A DNA stretch of 64,000 bases from Pantanalinema sp. GBBB05. Lineage in GTDB: Bacteria > Cyanobacteriota > Cyanobacteriia > Leptolyngbyales > Leptolyngbyaceae. This document shows positions 36,129 through 44,888 of this stretch, in pieces. Position 1 is the first letter of the stretch, and each line of letters starts with the position of its first letter. The notes under the pieces are model-generated. The model did not search any database. It was given only the letters and a program-made list of their open reading frames with translations, and was not told the origin of the DNA. The position numbers were made by a program, and so were the translations under genes. Location of the stretch: contig VRZD01000005.1 in assembly GCA_016743235.1 (NCBI GenBank), positions 1-64,000 on the forward strand, read 5' to 3'.

Positions 36129-38108
36129 CTACCGTAGGGTGGTTTCCGTCAATGCCAAACTATGGTCTGTCGGCAGTTCCACCAAAAAGCTGGTGAGTCG
36201 ATTGTGACTGGTTGCTTCAATCCGCCCCTTTAAGGTTTCAACCAGCTTTTTGACGAGTGCTAGCCCTAATCCGGTGCCTCCATGTCGCCAAGGATCATTA
36301 TTGGGAATCCGATAGAACTTATCAAATACCCGATCGAGTTCGCTCTCAGAAATTTCTACCCCTGAATTACTGACCTGGAGTTGAATGCGATCGGGGTGAG
36401 CCACAGCGGAGACAGTAATCTGTTCGTGCGCCGGTGTATATTTACAGGCGTTATTGAGCAATTCGCTTAAAATCCGCTCTAGACAATGGGGATCCGTAAC
36501 CAGGGGGGGGAGCGTATTGGCAACTTGCACGTGTAACTCCTGGCTTTGGCTATGGGCACGTTCAATAAAGGGTTGCACATGGAACGGCAGCCAAGTTTGG
36601 AGGGCAACAGGCATGAGATTCAACGGCTCGTGCTTCCCTTCTAACCGTGACAGATCCAGTAAATCATTGATCAAATTAATCTCTCGTTGGCATTCGGCAT
36701 TTAAAATCCGGAAGTATTTGGTCAACGGATGAGCACTATCAAACAAATCCATCCGTTGGAGATGAATTTCTAACATCTGAGTGGCAAGTTTGATGTTAGA
36801 CATGGGCGTACGCAGTTCATGGGATACCGTGCTGAGAAAGTCATCCTTCAGTCGATGCAGTTTCTCTAGTTCCTCTACCTGCGCCTGAGCTTTTTGATAC
36901 AACCGGGCTTGCCGAATGGCGATCGCGCATTGATTCGCCACCTGCTGAACCAAGCGGATGTCCTGGTCATTAAAGGCATGATAGCTTTGGCTAATCAACC
37001 ATAAATCCCCTAAAACCCCCTGATCATCCAGGATGGGACAGGCAAGCATAGCCACTTGACCTCGGACTGGATTATGCAACAGAGAACAAAACTGGAAATA
37101 TTGACCTCGCAGCAATTGGTCATACCCTTCCGGATAATTGCTCATCTTAACGATCCGTCCCTGAAACGGGGCTAGATCGTTAGTGTATTCATAGCGAATC
37201 GTGGATGTGCGATGTTCCAGGTCATATAAAGAGGCATTACAGCCGATCGCGCCAGTGGTGATACCCACTTCCTGTACAGCCGTTTGCAGAATTTGGTCTT
37301 CGTTCAAGCTATCGCGCACTCGATCGGTAATTCGTTTTAAGGTTGCTTCAAACTCCGATGCTAGTTGCAGTTGTCCACTCCGTTTTTGCACTTGGCGTTC
37401 AAGATTGGCATTTAAGCGTTGCTGTTGCTGGAATAATTCCGCATGGGCGATCGCTGTACCCACCTGCTCTGCCAACTGCTGGAGCCCCCTAGTTTCCCAG
37501 GTCTGCCAGGAACGCGACCCTTGGCAATGGTGAGCGACTAACACCCCCCAGAGGGGTAGAGGGTTTGCCTCTGCTTCCACGGTTGATGCCACTGCACACC
37601 GGGGAATCGGCACAGTTAATACCGCCTGAGCCTGCAGGGTAGTTAATAACCGGAGTTGATGAGGCGATAAGTTCGCCGCCTGAATATCTGCGATCGCAGT
37701 CATTGCTGCCTGAGCAGTTTTTTCTGCCTGGAACTTGATGAAACAGGCATCAGATACCGATTTACTTAACACTGACTTCCAGCCAGGACTCAGTGACTCA
37801 ACCATCACAGAACCTCGCCACTTTTGTCTGAAGCGCAAAATAAAGACACGATCAACCTGAAGCCATTGATGAACCTCCGTTACCGTTACATTAAGAAGTT
37901 GTTTAAGTGGCAGGACTTGGTGGACTTTGAGCGCAATTTGCGCGATCGCCAGGTCTGCCTTCAACTGCTGCATTTCCTCATCCTGAGGAGCGTCAAATTG
38001 CTGAGGTTCAGGTTTGTGGCGTTTTTTAGATTTAGCAGCAGGTTGATGACGGCTCGATGCAGACTTGAGATGTTCCTCTGGGGGACTGGAATGGTGAATC
38101 GGGTCCAT
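36129..38108 (-). CDS. GAF-GAF sensor histidine kinase
   Basis: A roughly 659-aa cytoplasmic kinase with the ATG at 38108 (MDPIHHSSPPEEHLKS) taken as start. Domains in order: a basic, polar N-terminus; GAF1 (about 70-245), resembling phytochrome/CBCR GAFs (DRVFILRFRQKWRGSVMVES, LPLWGVLVAHHCQGSRSW); a coiled coil; GAF2 (about 265-405); HisKA with the phospho-acceptor His in FLSTVSHELRTPMSNIKLA; and HATPase_c with the G-box readable as WRHGGTGLGLALVKKLVE. GAF1 has LSPHQLRLL where bilin-binding GAFs usually have LSPCHxxLL, so the chromophore Cys is absent (Cys to His at that site). No receiver domain or adjacent response regulator is present. The signal is unknown. Confidence 0.88.
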   Translation of the reverse strand: MDPIHHSSPPEEHLKSASSRHQPAAKSKKRHKPEPQQFDAPQDEEMQQLKADLAIAQIALKVHQVLPLKQLLNVTVTEVHQWLQVDRVFILRFRQKWRGSVMVESLSPGWKSVLSKSVSDACFIKFQAEKTAQAAMTAIADIQAANLSPHQLRLLTTLQAQAVLTVPIPRCAVASTVEAEANPLPLWGVLVAHHCQGSRSWQTWETRGLQQLAEQVGTAIAHAELFQQQQRLNANLERQVQKRSGQLQLASEFEATLKRITDRVRDSLNEDQILQTAVQEVGITTGAIGCNASLYDLEHRTSTIRYEYTNDLAPFQGRIVKMSNYPEGYDQLLRGQYFQFCSLLHNPVRGQVAMLACPILDDQGVLGDLWLISQSYHAFNDQDIRLVQQVANQCAIAIRQARLYQKAQAQVEELEKLHRLKDDFLSTVSHELRTPMSNIKLATQMLEIHLQRMDLFDSAHPLTKYFRILNAECQREINLINDLLDLSRLEGKHEPLNLMPVALQTWLPFHVQPFIERAHSQSQELHVQVANTLPPLVTDPHCLERILSELLNNACKYTPAHEQITVSAVAHPDRIQLQVSNSGVEISESELDRVFDKFYRIPNNDPWRHGGTGLGLALVKKLVETLKGRIEATSHNRLTSFLVELPTDHSLALTETTLR

Positions 38109-38289
38109 AGCTCCAGACGATGAGTCCCTGAAAGTATCACTAATGGCACGTGGAAAACGCGATATGGTTGATACCCCTAAACCAATATTATGGCGATCTA
38201 AGGCTGAGGAGTGGCGAACCACATCAAACCATGAGTTCAGATCCCAAATAGTTTAAACGCAATAGTACCAGGCTAGTCGGTTTTCAACA

Positions 38290-38331
38290 CAGGGTATCCC
38301 CTGGCAAGAGCTTAATCTTGCCTTGCTCTTG
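38290..38331. promoter_or_regulatory. Cluster of stems, two of them mutually exclusive, between cupB and the kinase gene
   Basis: A cagggtatccctg-type stem (38290-38303) is followed by ggcaaga/tcttgcc (38303-38322). The segment caagagc (38305-38311), part of the same left arm, can instead pair with gctcttg (38325-38331). The alternatives are exclusive, as in attenuators. No U-run marks a terminator, so a function is only suggested. Confidence 0.35.
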
Positions 38332-38397
38332 TCTTACCTCAAAATGACCAGTTGGCGGCCTGGAAGCTACACCATGAACGAGAAACTTTACAGGAGG

Positions 38398-39543
38398 TTA
38401 AACTTCACATACCTGCACATTGGGTAGGCGAGAATTGAGCAGTCGCGTCATCCAGCCTTCTAAATATTTACGGTTTGCCTGTTGTTCTTTAGGTTCAGAT
38501 GTATCTAACGGATGCGGTAACAATCCCAAAATAGCGGCTGTTGTTACACAAAACATTGACTTCTGGAAACTGACACAAATTCGGACCCGGAGGTCAGTTT
38601 CTCCCCGAATCGAATGCTGTTGATAGAACTCCCGTAAATAGGCTGGCAAGAAATGGCGCATGTCCTGCATTAACAAAGTGGGAGGAATACCTGCTCCCCC
38701 GATCGGCAAGGGATCGGCATAGAGGGCACCATAGGTAAAGCGAGCCTGGTCGGGCGGAATTTGATAGGCTTGGGCGTTATAAGACACCGTACCCATAAAC
38801 GGAAATGACCGGAAAAAGACCGCTTCGACATAGGGCACGGCTGTATCCATCAAAAATGTTAAGCCAGCTGACTTGGGAATGATTTCATAAGTTTTTCCCT
38901 TAATTTCTACGGTGTAGGTAATGGGCTTACTGGCTGCTTCGACTAGACCATTCAACACATGGTTAACCACATCCTGAATCGTTTTAATTTCGCCGCGGTC
39001 GTAGCGATCGGACAACTTCAGGAACATGGCACTCATTACATTCCAGAATTGCCCTAAAGCACTGTAATAAGACAGTTGCCGCACCTGCTCAGGCAGAAAG
39101 TCTGGAAAAACAGTACTGACCCCTTGCATCAAGAAATTACCGCTCAGTTTGGCTTGAATGGCAGCTTGGGCTCGTTGGCTAAATTCAGGGGTATCCAGAT
39201 ATTCGTCAAGTTTGCCCCCTCCATGCCACAACATGGCTTTCATGCAATATTCCGAAAATTCATAGTTAATGCGATCGTGCCACCAATGCCGCATGAGCTT
39301 GCTAAACGATACCTCACCATTGAAGTACTTAAAGAACGGAAAGAGTACCAGGAATTGATCCTCCGAAATATAAGTCAGATTCTGCCAGTAAGCATCCAGG
39401 ACTTCTCCATAACTCTTGAGAATACCAACCACTTCCAGCACATTATCAGGAGATTCTGGTAATAAGGCACCGCCAGTTTCCAGCCGGTAAATAATGTCAG
39501 CCAGAGGATGAGTGGATGCCGGACGATCGTGGGTACTGACCAT
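38398..39543 (-). CDS. cupB: CO2 hydration protein of the NDH-1 CO2-uptake complex (CupB/ChpX-type)
   Basis: A 381-aa protein that converts CO2 to bicarbonate at the cytoplasmic face of a specialised NDH-1 complex. Family landmarks are FPFFKYFNGEVSFSKLMRHW, YCMKAMLWHGGGKLDEYLD, KSAGLTFLMDTAVPYVEAVF, YGALYADPLPIGGAGIPPTL and CVSFQKSMFCVTTAAILG. It is the last gene of an ndhF-ndhD-cup operon. I assign the constitutive CupB (NDH-1 MS') rather than the inducible CupA, because this operon lies divergent from the ccm operon, an arrangement I recall for the ndhF4/ndhD4 set of Anabaena. A phylogeny is needed to confirm. Confidence 0.85.
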   Translation of the reverse strand: MVSTHDRPASTHPLADIIYRLETGGALLPESPDNVLEVVGILKSYGEVLDAYWQNLTYISEDQFLVLFPFFKYFNGEVSFSKLMRHWWHDRINYEFSEYCMKAMLWHGGGKLDEYLDTPEFSQRAQAAIQAKLSGNFLMQGVSTVFPDFLPEQVRQLSYYSALGQFWNVMSAMFLKLSDRYDRGEIKTIQDVVNHVLNGLVEAASKPITYTVEIKGKTYEIIPKSAGLTFLMDTAVPYVEAVFFRSFPFMGTVSYNAQAYQIPPDQARFTYGALYADPLPIGGAGIPPTLLMQDMRHFLPAYLREFYQQHSIRGETDLRVRICVSFQKSMFCVTTAAILGLLPHPLDTSEPKEQQANRKYLEGWMTRLLNSRLPNVQVCEV

Positions 39544-39628
39544 AATGCTAAGGGGGATGCGGGAGTAGGGATGAGACTAAAAAATATCGGAAAAGAGATG
39601 GGGATAGAGTAATGCTGCTTCCAGGGTT

Positions 39629-41152
39629 CTAAGGGTTAATCCTAGGTAAGGGTGGGTTAGCGATCGCCACGGGTGGAGTGGTCGTGGCAAAGACCGCAGG
39701 TGGAGTCAGTAACGCTGTAGTTGTAGTTTCTGTCCACCGCACCAACCAATTAGGTTGTAACCCTAACACCACAATTAGAACGGCAAGAATGGCAGCCGGA
39801 ATCCGTTCTGACCAATAGACTTGAGGCAGATTTGCAAATTGTTCTGGTAAGCGACCAAAAAAGGTTCGGTTAACCAAAAGCAAAAAGTAAACAGCCGTTA
39901 ACCCCGTTCCGACCATGGATAGGAGAGTTTGGACGGGAAACACCGGGAAACTGGCTCGAAAGATCATAAATTCCGAGACGAACCCCATCATGCCAGGAAT
40001 CCCAGCACTTGCCATCACTCCCACCACCATCAAGCTACCAATCATGGGCATACCACGTTCAGGAGCCAGTAGCCCACGCAAAATATTGATATCACGAGTG
40101 CCAGTTTTCTGATACACCACACCAACCAGCAGGAACAGCAGCCCAGAAATCAGCCCATGACTAATCATTTGAAAGATTGTCCCAAGAATGCTGAGGGGAG
40201 TTGCTGCTGCTGCTGCCAGGAGAATATAGCCCATGTGACCGATCGAGCTATACGCCACCATTTTTTTCATATCGGTTTGAGCGATCGCGGTAAACGCCCC
40301 ATACAAGACGCTGACTACTGCCCAAATGGCTAACCCTGGCGCTAGAACTGCCCAAGCATCTGGAAATAGACCTAAACCAAACCGCAGTAAGCCATAAGTG
40401 CCCAGCTTCAGTAACACACCTGCCAGCAGCACCGAAATAGGCGTAGATGCTTCAACGTGAGCATCGGGTAGCCAGGTATGAAAGGGAACTAGAGGAATTT
40501 TTATCCCAAAACCAACCAGCAATACGCCGAGCAAAATGATCTGGGTCTTGATTGGCAAAATCTGGGTATGAATCGCCGCATACTCAAAGCTAGGAGCATG
40601 GCTGAGCCAAGTTGCCCCTAAAAAGGCTGCCAAAATCAAAATGCCAGAGAGCGCTGTATAGATCAGAAACTTGGTTGCCGCATACCCCCGACGTGCACCT
40701 CCCCAAATCGCAATCAGGAAGTATAGGGGAATCAGTTCCACTTCGTAGAACAGGAAAAACAATAACAAGTTTTGGGCAAGAAATGCTCCAGCAACTCCGG
40801 CATTCAGCAGCAATAGCAGAATGTAATAGAGTTTGGGGCGTTGAGTTGAGCTATCGCTACTATATATAGCGATACAGGTCAGTAAGCCATTTAAAACAAG
40901 GAGCGGTAACGATAATCCATCTACCCCTAGCTGATAGCTCAATCCTAATGGTTCGATCCAGGGGATTAGTTCCTGAAACTGCAAACCGATACTACTACTA
41001 TCAAACTGAGTCAGTAGCAATACCGATAAGCCAAAAGTAACCCCCGTTACCCCTAAGGCAAGGAAACGGACATACTTGGTTGAGAGCGTTTGGGGCAGTA
41101 AGCCAATCAAAATGGCTCCAACAACTGGTAACCAAATTAGGGCACTAAGCAT
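39629..41152 (-). CDS. ndhD4: NDH-1 proton-pumping subunit NdhD (CO2-uptake paralog, NdhD4-like)
   Basis: A 507-aa polytopic antiporter-like subunit (NuoM family) of the CO2-uptake NDH-1. About 14 membrane helices are visible. Family motifs include SLPLLVLNGLLTCIAIYSS, LFFLFYEVELIPLYFLIAIW (the conserved helix Glu), LPDAHVEASTPISVLLAGVLLKLG-type segments, TDMKKMVAYSSIGHMGYILL and ISHGLISGLLFLLVGVVYQ. It lies between ndhF and cupB, 85 bp from cupB. The digit 4 is inferred from operon context. Confidence 0.88.
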   Translation of the reverse strand: MLSALIWLPVVGAILIGLLPQTLSTKYVRFLALGVTGVTFGLSVLLLTQFDSSSIGLQFQELIPWIEPLGLSYQLGVDGLSLPLLVLNGLLTCIAIYSSDSSTQRPKLYYILLLLLNAGVAGAFLAQNLLLFFLFYEVELIPLYFLIAIWGGARRGYAATKFLIYTALSGILILAAFLGATWLSHAPSFEYAAIHTQILPIKTQIILLGVLLVGFGIKIPLVPFHTWLPDAHVEASTPISVLLAGVLLKLGTYGLLRFGLGLFPDAWAVLAPGLAIWAVVSVLYGAFTAIAQTDMKKMVAYSSIGHMGYILLAAAAATPLSILGTIFQMISHGLISGLLFLLVGVVYQKTGTRDINILRGLLAPERGMPMIGSLMVVGVMASAGIPGMMGFVSEFMIFRASFPVFPVQTLLSMVGTGLTAVYFLLLVNRTFFGRLPEQFANLPQVYWSERIPAAILAVLIVVLGLQPNWLVRWTETTTTALLTPPAVFATTTPPVAIANPPLPRINP

Positions 41153-41234
41153 AGGGTGAGGGGATAAGAAAAGGGAGTTGACTAAATTTGATTGATTTGA
41201 AGTCAGGATGATTACCCTGGGGGTAGATGCTTGA

Positions 41235-43070
41235 CTACCACAGAGAGTAGGTCAGGAGGATACCTAAAACACTGATGCCGAGTAGAATCGTCAGCAAGTA
41301 AAACTGCGATTGCCCAGAAATACTGTATTTCAAGCTTTCTCCACTAAAGATGGAGGCTAACCCAACAAAATTTACGGCGCCATCAACCACATAGCGATCG
41401 AACCAGTAGCTCAGCCGCGAGATACTATTAACCGCCCAGACAACGGTGACCCGATAGAGTTGATCAATGTAAAAGTCGTAGGCTAGCAAGTCTTGAAGGA
41501 ACCGTAATGGCGTTTGCACCGGACGGCTCCAAGCACGGTTTAAGTGAATGACTGCCCCAGAAACACACCCGATTAACCCAGATAGAACTAACAGACCTGA
41601 CCCTTCCCAGTTCATATACATCCAGTCTGGCAGCAGCGATAGACGTTGCAGAATCACTGGGACTAGCAGCGTGAAGACCGTTAGCGTCACCATCGGCACT
41701 GCCATTGTCCAGGGAACTTCTGGTGCCCGCCGGGTTTTGGGCTTCGGCTCACCTAAAAACACTAACCGGAAGATCCGCACTAAATTATGGGCCGTTAGAG
41801 CATTAACTACGAGCAATACCCCAACTAGCCAGGGGTCGCCATACCAGAAGGCATTGATGCCTTGCCGCATCGCCCAGAAGCCACCGAGCGGGAATAGTCC
41901 AATCAAGCCAGCTGCACCCACAATAAAGGCGGTCGTTGTCGCTGGCATCCGAGACCACAACCCACCCATTTCGGTGATATCCTGGCTGCTAGTTGTGAGA
42001 ATGATCGAGCCTGTACTCATAAACAAGAGCGCTTTGGCAATCCCGTGAGTCAGGAGTAGCAATAGGGCAAAGCCAGTCCATTGCATTCCGATCGCGATAA
42101 ACACTAAGCCTAGATAAACACTGGTTGAATACGACAACGATCGCTTGATGTCAATTTGGGCGATCGCCACCAGTGAACCACCGATCGCAGTCAGGGTTCC
42201 TAAAGCCACCAGAGTCATGGAAGCAACAGGAGACAGAATCAGAACTGGCTGAAGTTTAATCAGGACATATGCCCCACAGCCAACCACAACTGAGTTCCGC
42301 AAAATTGAAGCAGGATTAGGACCTTCCATCGCTTCATCTAGCCATGCATGGAGGGGAAACTGAGCACATTTCCCAACGGGACCAGCAATTAGAGCCAGCC
42401 CTAATAGCGTGGCTGTGGTTGGAGGAAGATCCGCCGTTTCTACCCAATCGGCTAACTCTGCAAAGCTAAATGTGCCGGAAAAGGTCGCTAGTGCCACTAC
42501 GCCCATTAACAGCAAAACATCGCCCACGCGCTTGGTTAGAAAGGCATCGCGGGCAGCGGTAACCACTAGAGGTTGGGCATACCAAAATCCCACTAAGAGA
42601 TAGGTGGACAGCGTCAAGATTTCCAGAAGCGCATAGGTGAAAAAGAGCGAGTCGCTTAAGGCGAGACCCGTCATTGCCCCTTCGAAAAAGCCCATTAAGC
42701 CAAAGAACCGAGCTAATGCCCAATCTTTCTCCATATATCCCAGAGCAAAGAATTGGGCTAACAGACTTAGACCTGTGACTAACTCTGCGGCTCCTAGGCT
42801 AATGGAGGAGTAGTCCAGAGTGAAGGTAATGTCTAGATCGGCAGCTTGTAACCAATGGCTAACGACCACCTGAGCTTCTTGACCTAGGCTGCTTTGGAAC
42901 GCGATCGCCCCATGAACCAGCGCCAAGACTGTCATCAATATGTTGAGGTAAGCGGCGGGACGGGACCCAGTTCGCCGGACCAGACCGATCGCCCACGGTA
43001 AGGTTATGACAGCACCAAGCAAGCCATAACAAGGAATCCACCAACTGGTTTGCAGAAAAAACTGTTGCAT
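41235..43070 (-). CDS. ndhF4: NDH-1 proton-pumping subunit NdhF (CO2-uptake paralog, NdhF4-like)
   Basis: A 611-aa NuoL-family subunit, shorter than respiratory NdhF as expected for the CO2-uptake paralogs. Motifs include GLSLLAQFFALGYMEKDWAL, SLFFTYALLEILTLSTYLLV, PLHAWLDEAMEGPNPASILR, QIDIKRSLSYSTSVYLGLVF and LTHGIAKALLFMSTGSIIL. It is the first gene of the three-gene operon and diverges from ccmK2 with 649 bp between the starts. The complex would couple plastoquinone-linked electron flow to CO2 hydration. Confidence 0.88.
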   Translation of the reverse strand: MQQFFLQTSWWIPCYGLLGAVITLPWAIGLVRRTGSRPAAYLNILMTVLALVHGAIAFQSSLGQEAQVVVSHWLQAADLDITFTLDYSSISLGAAELVTGLSLLAQFFALGYMEKDWALARFFGLMGFFEGAMTGLALSDSLFFTYALLEILTLSTYLLVGFWYAQPLVVTAARDAFLTKRVGDVLLLMGVVALATFSGTFSFAELADWVETADLPPTTATLLGLALIAGPVGKCAQFPLHAWLDEAMEGPNPASILRNSVVVGCGAYVLIKLQPVLILSPVASMTLVALGTLTAIGGSLVAIAQIDIKRSLSYSTSVYLGLVFIAIGMQWTGFALLLLLTHGIAKALLFMSTGSIILTTSSQDITEMGGLWSRMPATTTAFIVGAAGLIGLFPLGGFWAMRQGINAFWYGDPWLVGVLLVVNALTAHNLVRIFRLVFLGEPKPKTRRAPEVPWTMAVPMVTLTVFTLLVPVILQRLSLLPDWMYMNWEGSGLLVLSGLIGCVSGAVIHLNRAWSRPVQTPLRFLQDLLAYDFYIDQLYRVTVVWAVNSISRLSYWFDRYVVDGAVNFVGLASIFSGESLKYSISGQSQFYLLTILLGISVLGILLTYSLW

Positions 43071-43719
43071 TGAAACTAATTGTTAACGCTCAAACAGAAA
43101 TGAATCCTGAATATCAATGAAACCGCCTCCAAAGCCATCTAGCTAAGGGACGAAAAGTGAGAATTGCTTTCACTTAAAAATTATTTAACAAACTTTAATG
43201 CCAATTTCAGATTAGTCCCTCAATGCCTCAACCATAAAACGTTTCAGCCAGAAAAACAATCATGGAGAAACACAAACTTTTATATATAAGTGTGATTTAT
43301 ATTTAAGTCAGAATCTGATTAAGTTGGTTACCAAAAAGGTTTATGATGAACGAGGTGAGAATTCAGGACGACGATCACTCGTTAGTCATGCTTGAGATAG
43401 CCTGAAACGCTTGATCCGTCAACTGTTCAGGCACCAAACATTTCTTTGGCAAGATATTTTCTCGATCAACTTCATCGTTAACAATCTTGCTAAGCCAGTG
43501 ATTTCACCACAGAGGAACGATAGTAGCTTTTCAATAAGGTTCTTTAATACCTGAAATTTGTAACTATCATTGGTCTTTATATTGCGTTGGTGCTGACGGC
43601 GATCGTATTCTTAGGACAGTACAGCAGAAACCTTGATAAGGCTTGAAAACTCGGCATCTCCGTCTAAATTTTCATTCCTTGTCTTTGTCATTAGTTTCAC
43701 TTATGTAGGAGATTAGTCA
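43071..43719. promoter_or_regulatory. Divergent control region between ndhF4 and the ccm operon
   Basis: The 649-bp region contains no supported ORF and must carry promoters in both directions. It includes an A/T-rich patch with tatatataagtg near 43280-43300 and a cluster near 43390-43440. The ribosome binding site taggaga lies just before the ccmK2 ATG. LysR-type regulators (CcmR/CmpR) commonly act on such regions, but I could not assign a binding site. Confidence 0.55.
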
Positions 43720-44028
43720 ATGCCAATTGCAGTCGGGATGATCGAGACGAGAGGTTTCCCTGCGGTGGTGGAATGTGCCGACGCCATGGTGAAGGCGGCC
43801 CGTGTCACGCTCGTAGGTTACGAGAAGATTGGCAGTGGTCGTGTCACCGTAATTGTGCGGGGAGATGTATCAGAAGTTCAGGCGTCGGTGGCGGCAGGAG
43901 TAGAATCTGCCAAGCGAGTCAATGGTGGTGAAGTCCTTTCAACCCATATCATTGCTCGTCCTCACGAAAACCTGGAGTACGTCCTGCCAATTCGCTACAC
44001 CGAGGCAGTCGAACAATTCCGGTCTTAG
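43720..44028 (+). CDS. ccmK2: Carboxysome shell hexamer protein CcmK (CcmK2-like)
   Basis: A 102-aa BMC-domain protein that forms hexagonal tiles of the carboxysome shell. It carries the pore loop KIGSGR (in [15 protein letters not shown]) and the family tail [21 protein letters not shown]. It is the short form, ending FRS, which fits the CcmK2 type, and is the first gene of the operon as in Synechocystis (K2-K1-L-M-N). It differs from the next CcmK at only a handful of positions (for example Arg11/Leu, Cys19/Ala) plus the C-terminal extension. An AGGAGA-type ribosome binding site precedes it. Confidence 0.95.
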   Translation: MPIAVGMIETRGFPAVVECADAMVKAARVTLVGYEKIGSGRVTVIVRGDVSEVQASVAAGVESAKRVNGGEVLSTHIIARPHENLEYVLPIRYTEAVEQFRS

Positions 44029-44146
44029 CGGGCTCATCTGTTGCTTCACAATAGTTAAGTCACGCTTTTAGACAGAAGTTTTTGCACGGTTATTTCAAGT
44101 TTGACAAGTTGACTCAACGTTTGATTTTGGAAGGGAGTATTTAGAC

Positions 44147-44488
44147 ATGGCAATTGCAGTTGGAATGGTTGAAACTCTGGGTTTCCCCGCTGTGGTGGAA
44201 GCAGCAGATGCAATGGTGAAAGCGGCTCGCGTCACCCTGGTTGGCTATGAAAAGATTGGTAGCGGTCGCGTGACGGTGATCGTGCGGGGTGATGTGTCAG
44301 AAGTCCAAGCATCTGTTGCGGCTGGGATTGAAAGCGTCAAGCGGGTAAATGGTGGTCAAGTGCTATCGACCCACATCATCGCGCGTCCTCACGAAAACCT
44401 GGAGTATGTTCTGCCCATTCGCTACACCGAGGCAGTAGAGCCATTCCGGGAAAGCGTCAGCGGTATTCGTCCTCTTAACCGCTCGTAA
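44147..44488 (+). CDS. ccmK1: Carboxysome shell hexamer protein CcmK (CcmK1-like)
   Basis: A 113-aa BMC shell protein, nearly identical to its neighbour over 98 residues, with the same pore KIGSGR. It has a C-terminal extension ([12 protein letters not shown]), typical of the longer CcmK1 form. The extension is positioned to modulate hexamer packing at the shell face. It starts 118 bp after ccmK2 with its own AAGGGAG-type ribosome binding site, and ends 6 bp before ccmL. The paralogs probably form mixed hexamers or facets. Naming of K1 and K2 varies between genomes. Confidence 0.95.
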   Translation: MAIAVGMVETLGFPAVVEAADAMVKAARVTLVGYEKIGSGRVTVIVRGDVSEVQASVAAGIESVKRVNGGQVLSTHIIARPHENLEYVLPIRYTEAVEPFRESVSGIRPLNRS

Positions 44489-44494
44489 TCCCTG

Positions 44495-44794
44495 ATGCAA
44501 ATTGCCAGAGTCCGTGGCACGGTTACCAGTACTCAAAAAGAGCCTAGCCTCCGAGGTACCAAGTTTTTGGTCTTGCAACTAATCGATGAGGATGGGCAAC
44601 CATTACCAGGGTATGAGGTAGCTGCCGATAGCGTGGGTGCAGGAATTGGAGAGTGGGTTCTGGTAAGTTGTGGCAGTGCTGCTCGTCAAGTCCCGGGAAG
44701 TGAACAACGCCCGGTTGATGCCGCAGTGATTGCCATTATTGACACGGTTGGGATTGAAAATCGCTTGCTTTATAGCAAGCGAGATCAGTACTGA
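44495..44794 (+). CDS. ccmL: Carboxysome vertex pentamer protein CcmL
   Basis: A 99-aa EutN/CcmL-family protein whose pentamers close the twelve vertices of the icosahedral shell. Diagnostic parts are the start MQIARVRGTVTSTQKEPSL, the core LLQLIDEDGQPLPGYEVAAD-like strand, and the pentamer segment GAGIGEWVLVSCGSAAR. The end DAAVIAIIDTVGI is as expected. A perfect 9-bp hairpin falls inside its last codons (44761-44782). Confidence 0.95.
   Translation: MQIARVRGTVTSTQKEPSLRGTKFLVLQLIDEDGQPLPGYEVAADSVGAGIGEWVLVSCGSAARQVPGSEQRPVDAAVIAIIDTVGIENRLLYSKRDQY
44761..44782 (+). promoter_or_regulatory. Hairpin at the ccmL 3' end
   Basis: tcgcttgct and agcaagcga are perfectly complementary over 9 bp with a ttat loop, within the last codons of ccmL. 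No U-run follows. It may slow ribosomes, protect or direct processing of the ccm mRNA (inference). Confidence 0.5.
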
Positions 44795-44888
44795 AGCGAG
44801 TCAATTAGCTCCACGAGCGTACAATTCATTTCCTGTGTCTATCTGCGGCAAAGTGCTGCAATGCGTTTTCAGTTTGGAGAATTGATCT

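Noticed and set aside
41548..42048. 166-aa ORF antisense to ndhF4
   Set aside because: Opposite a clear NDH-1 subunit, without family features.
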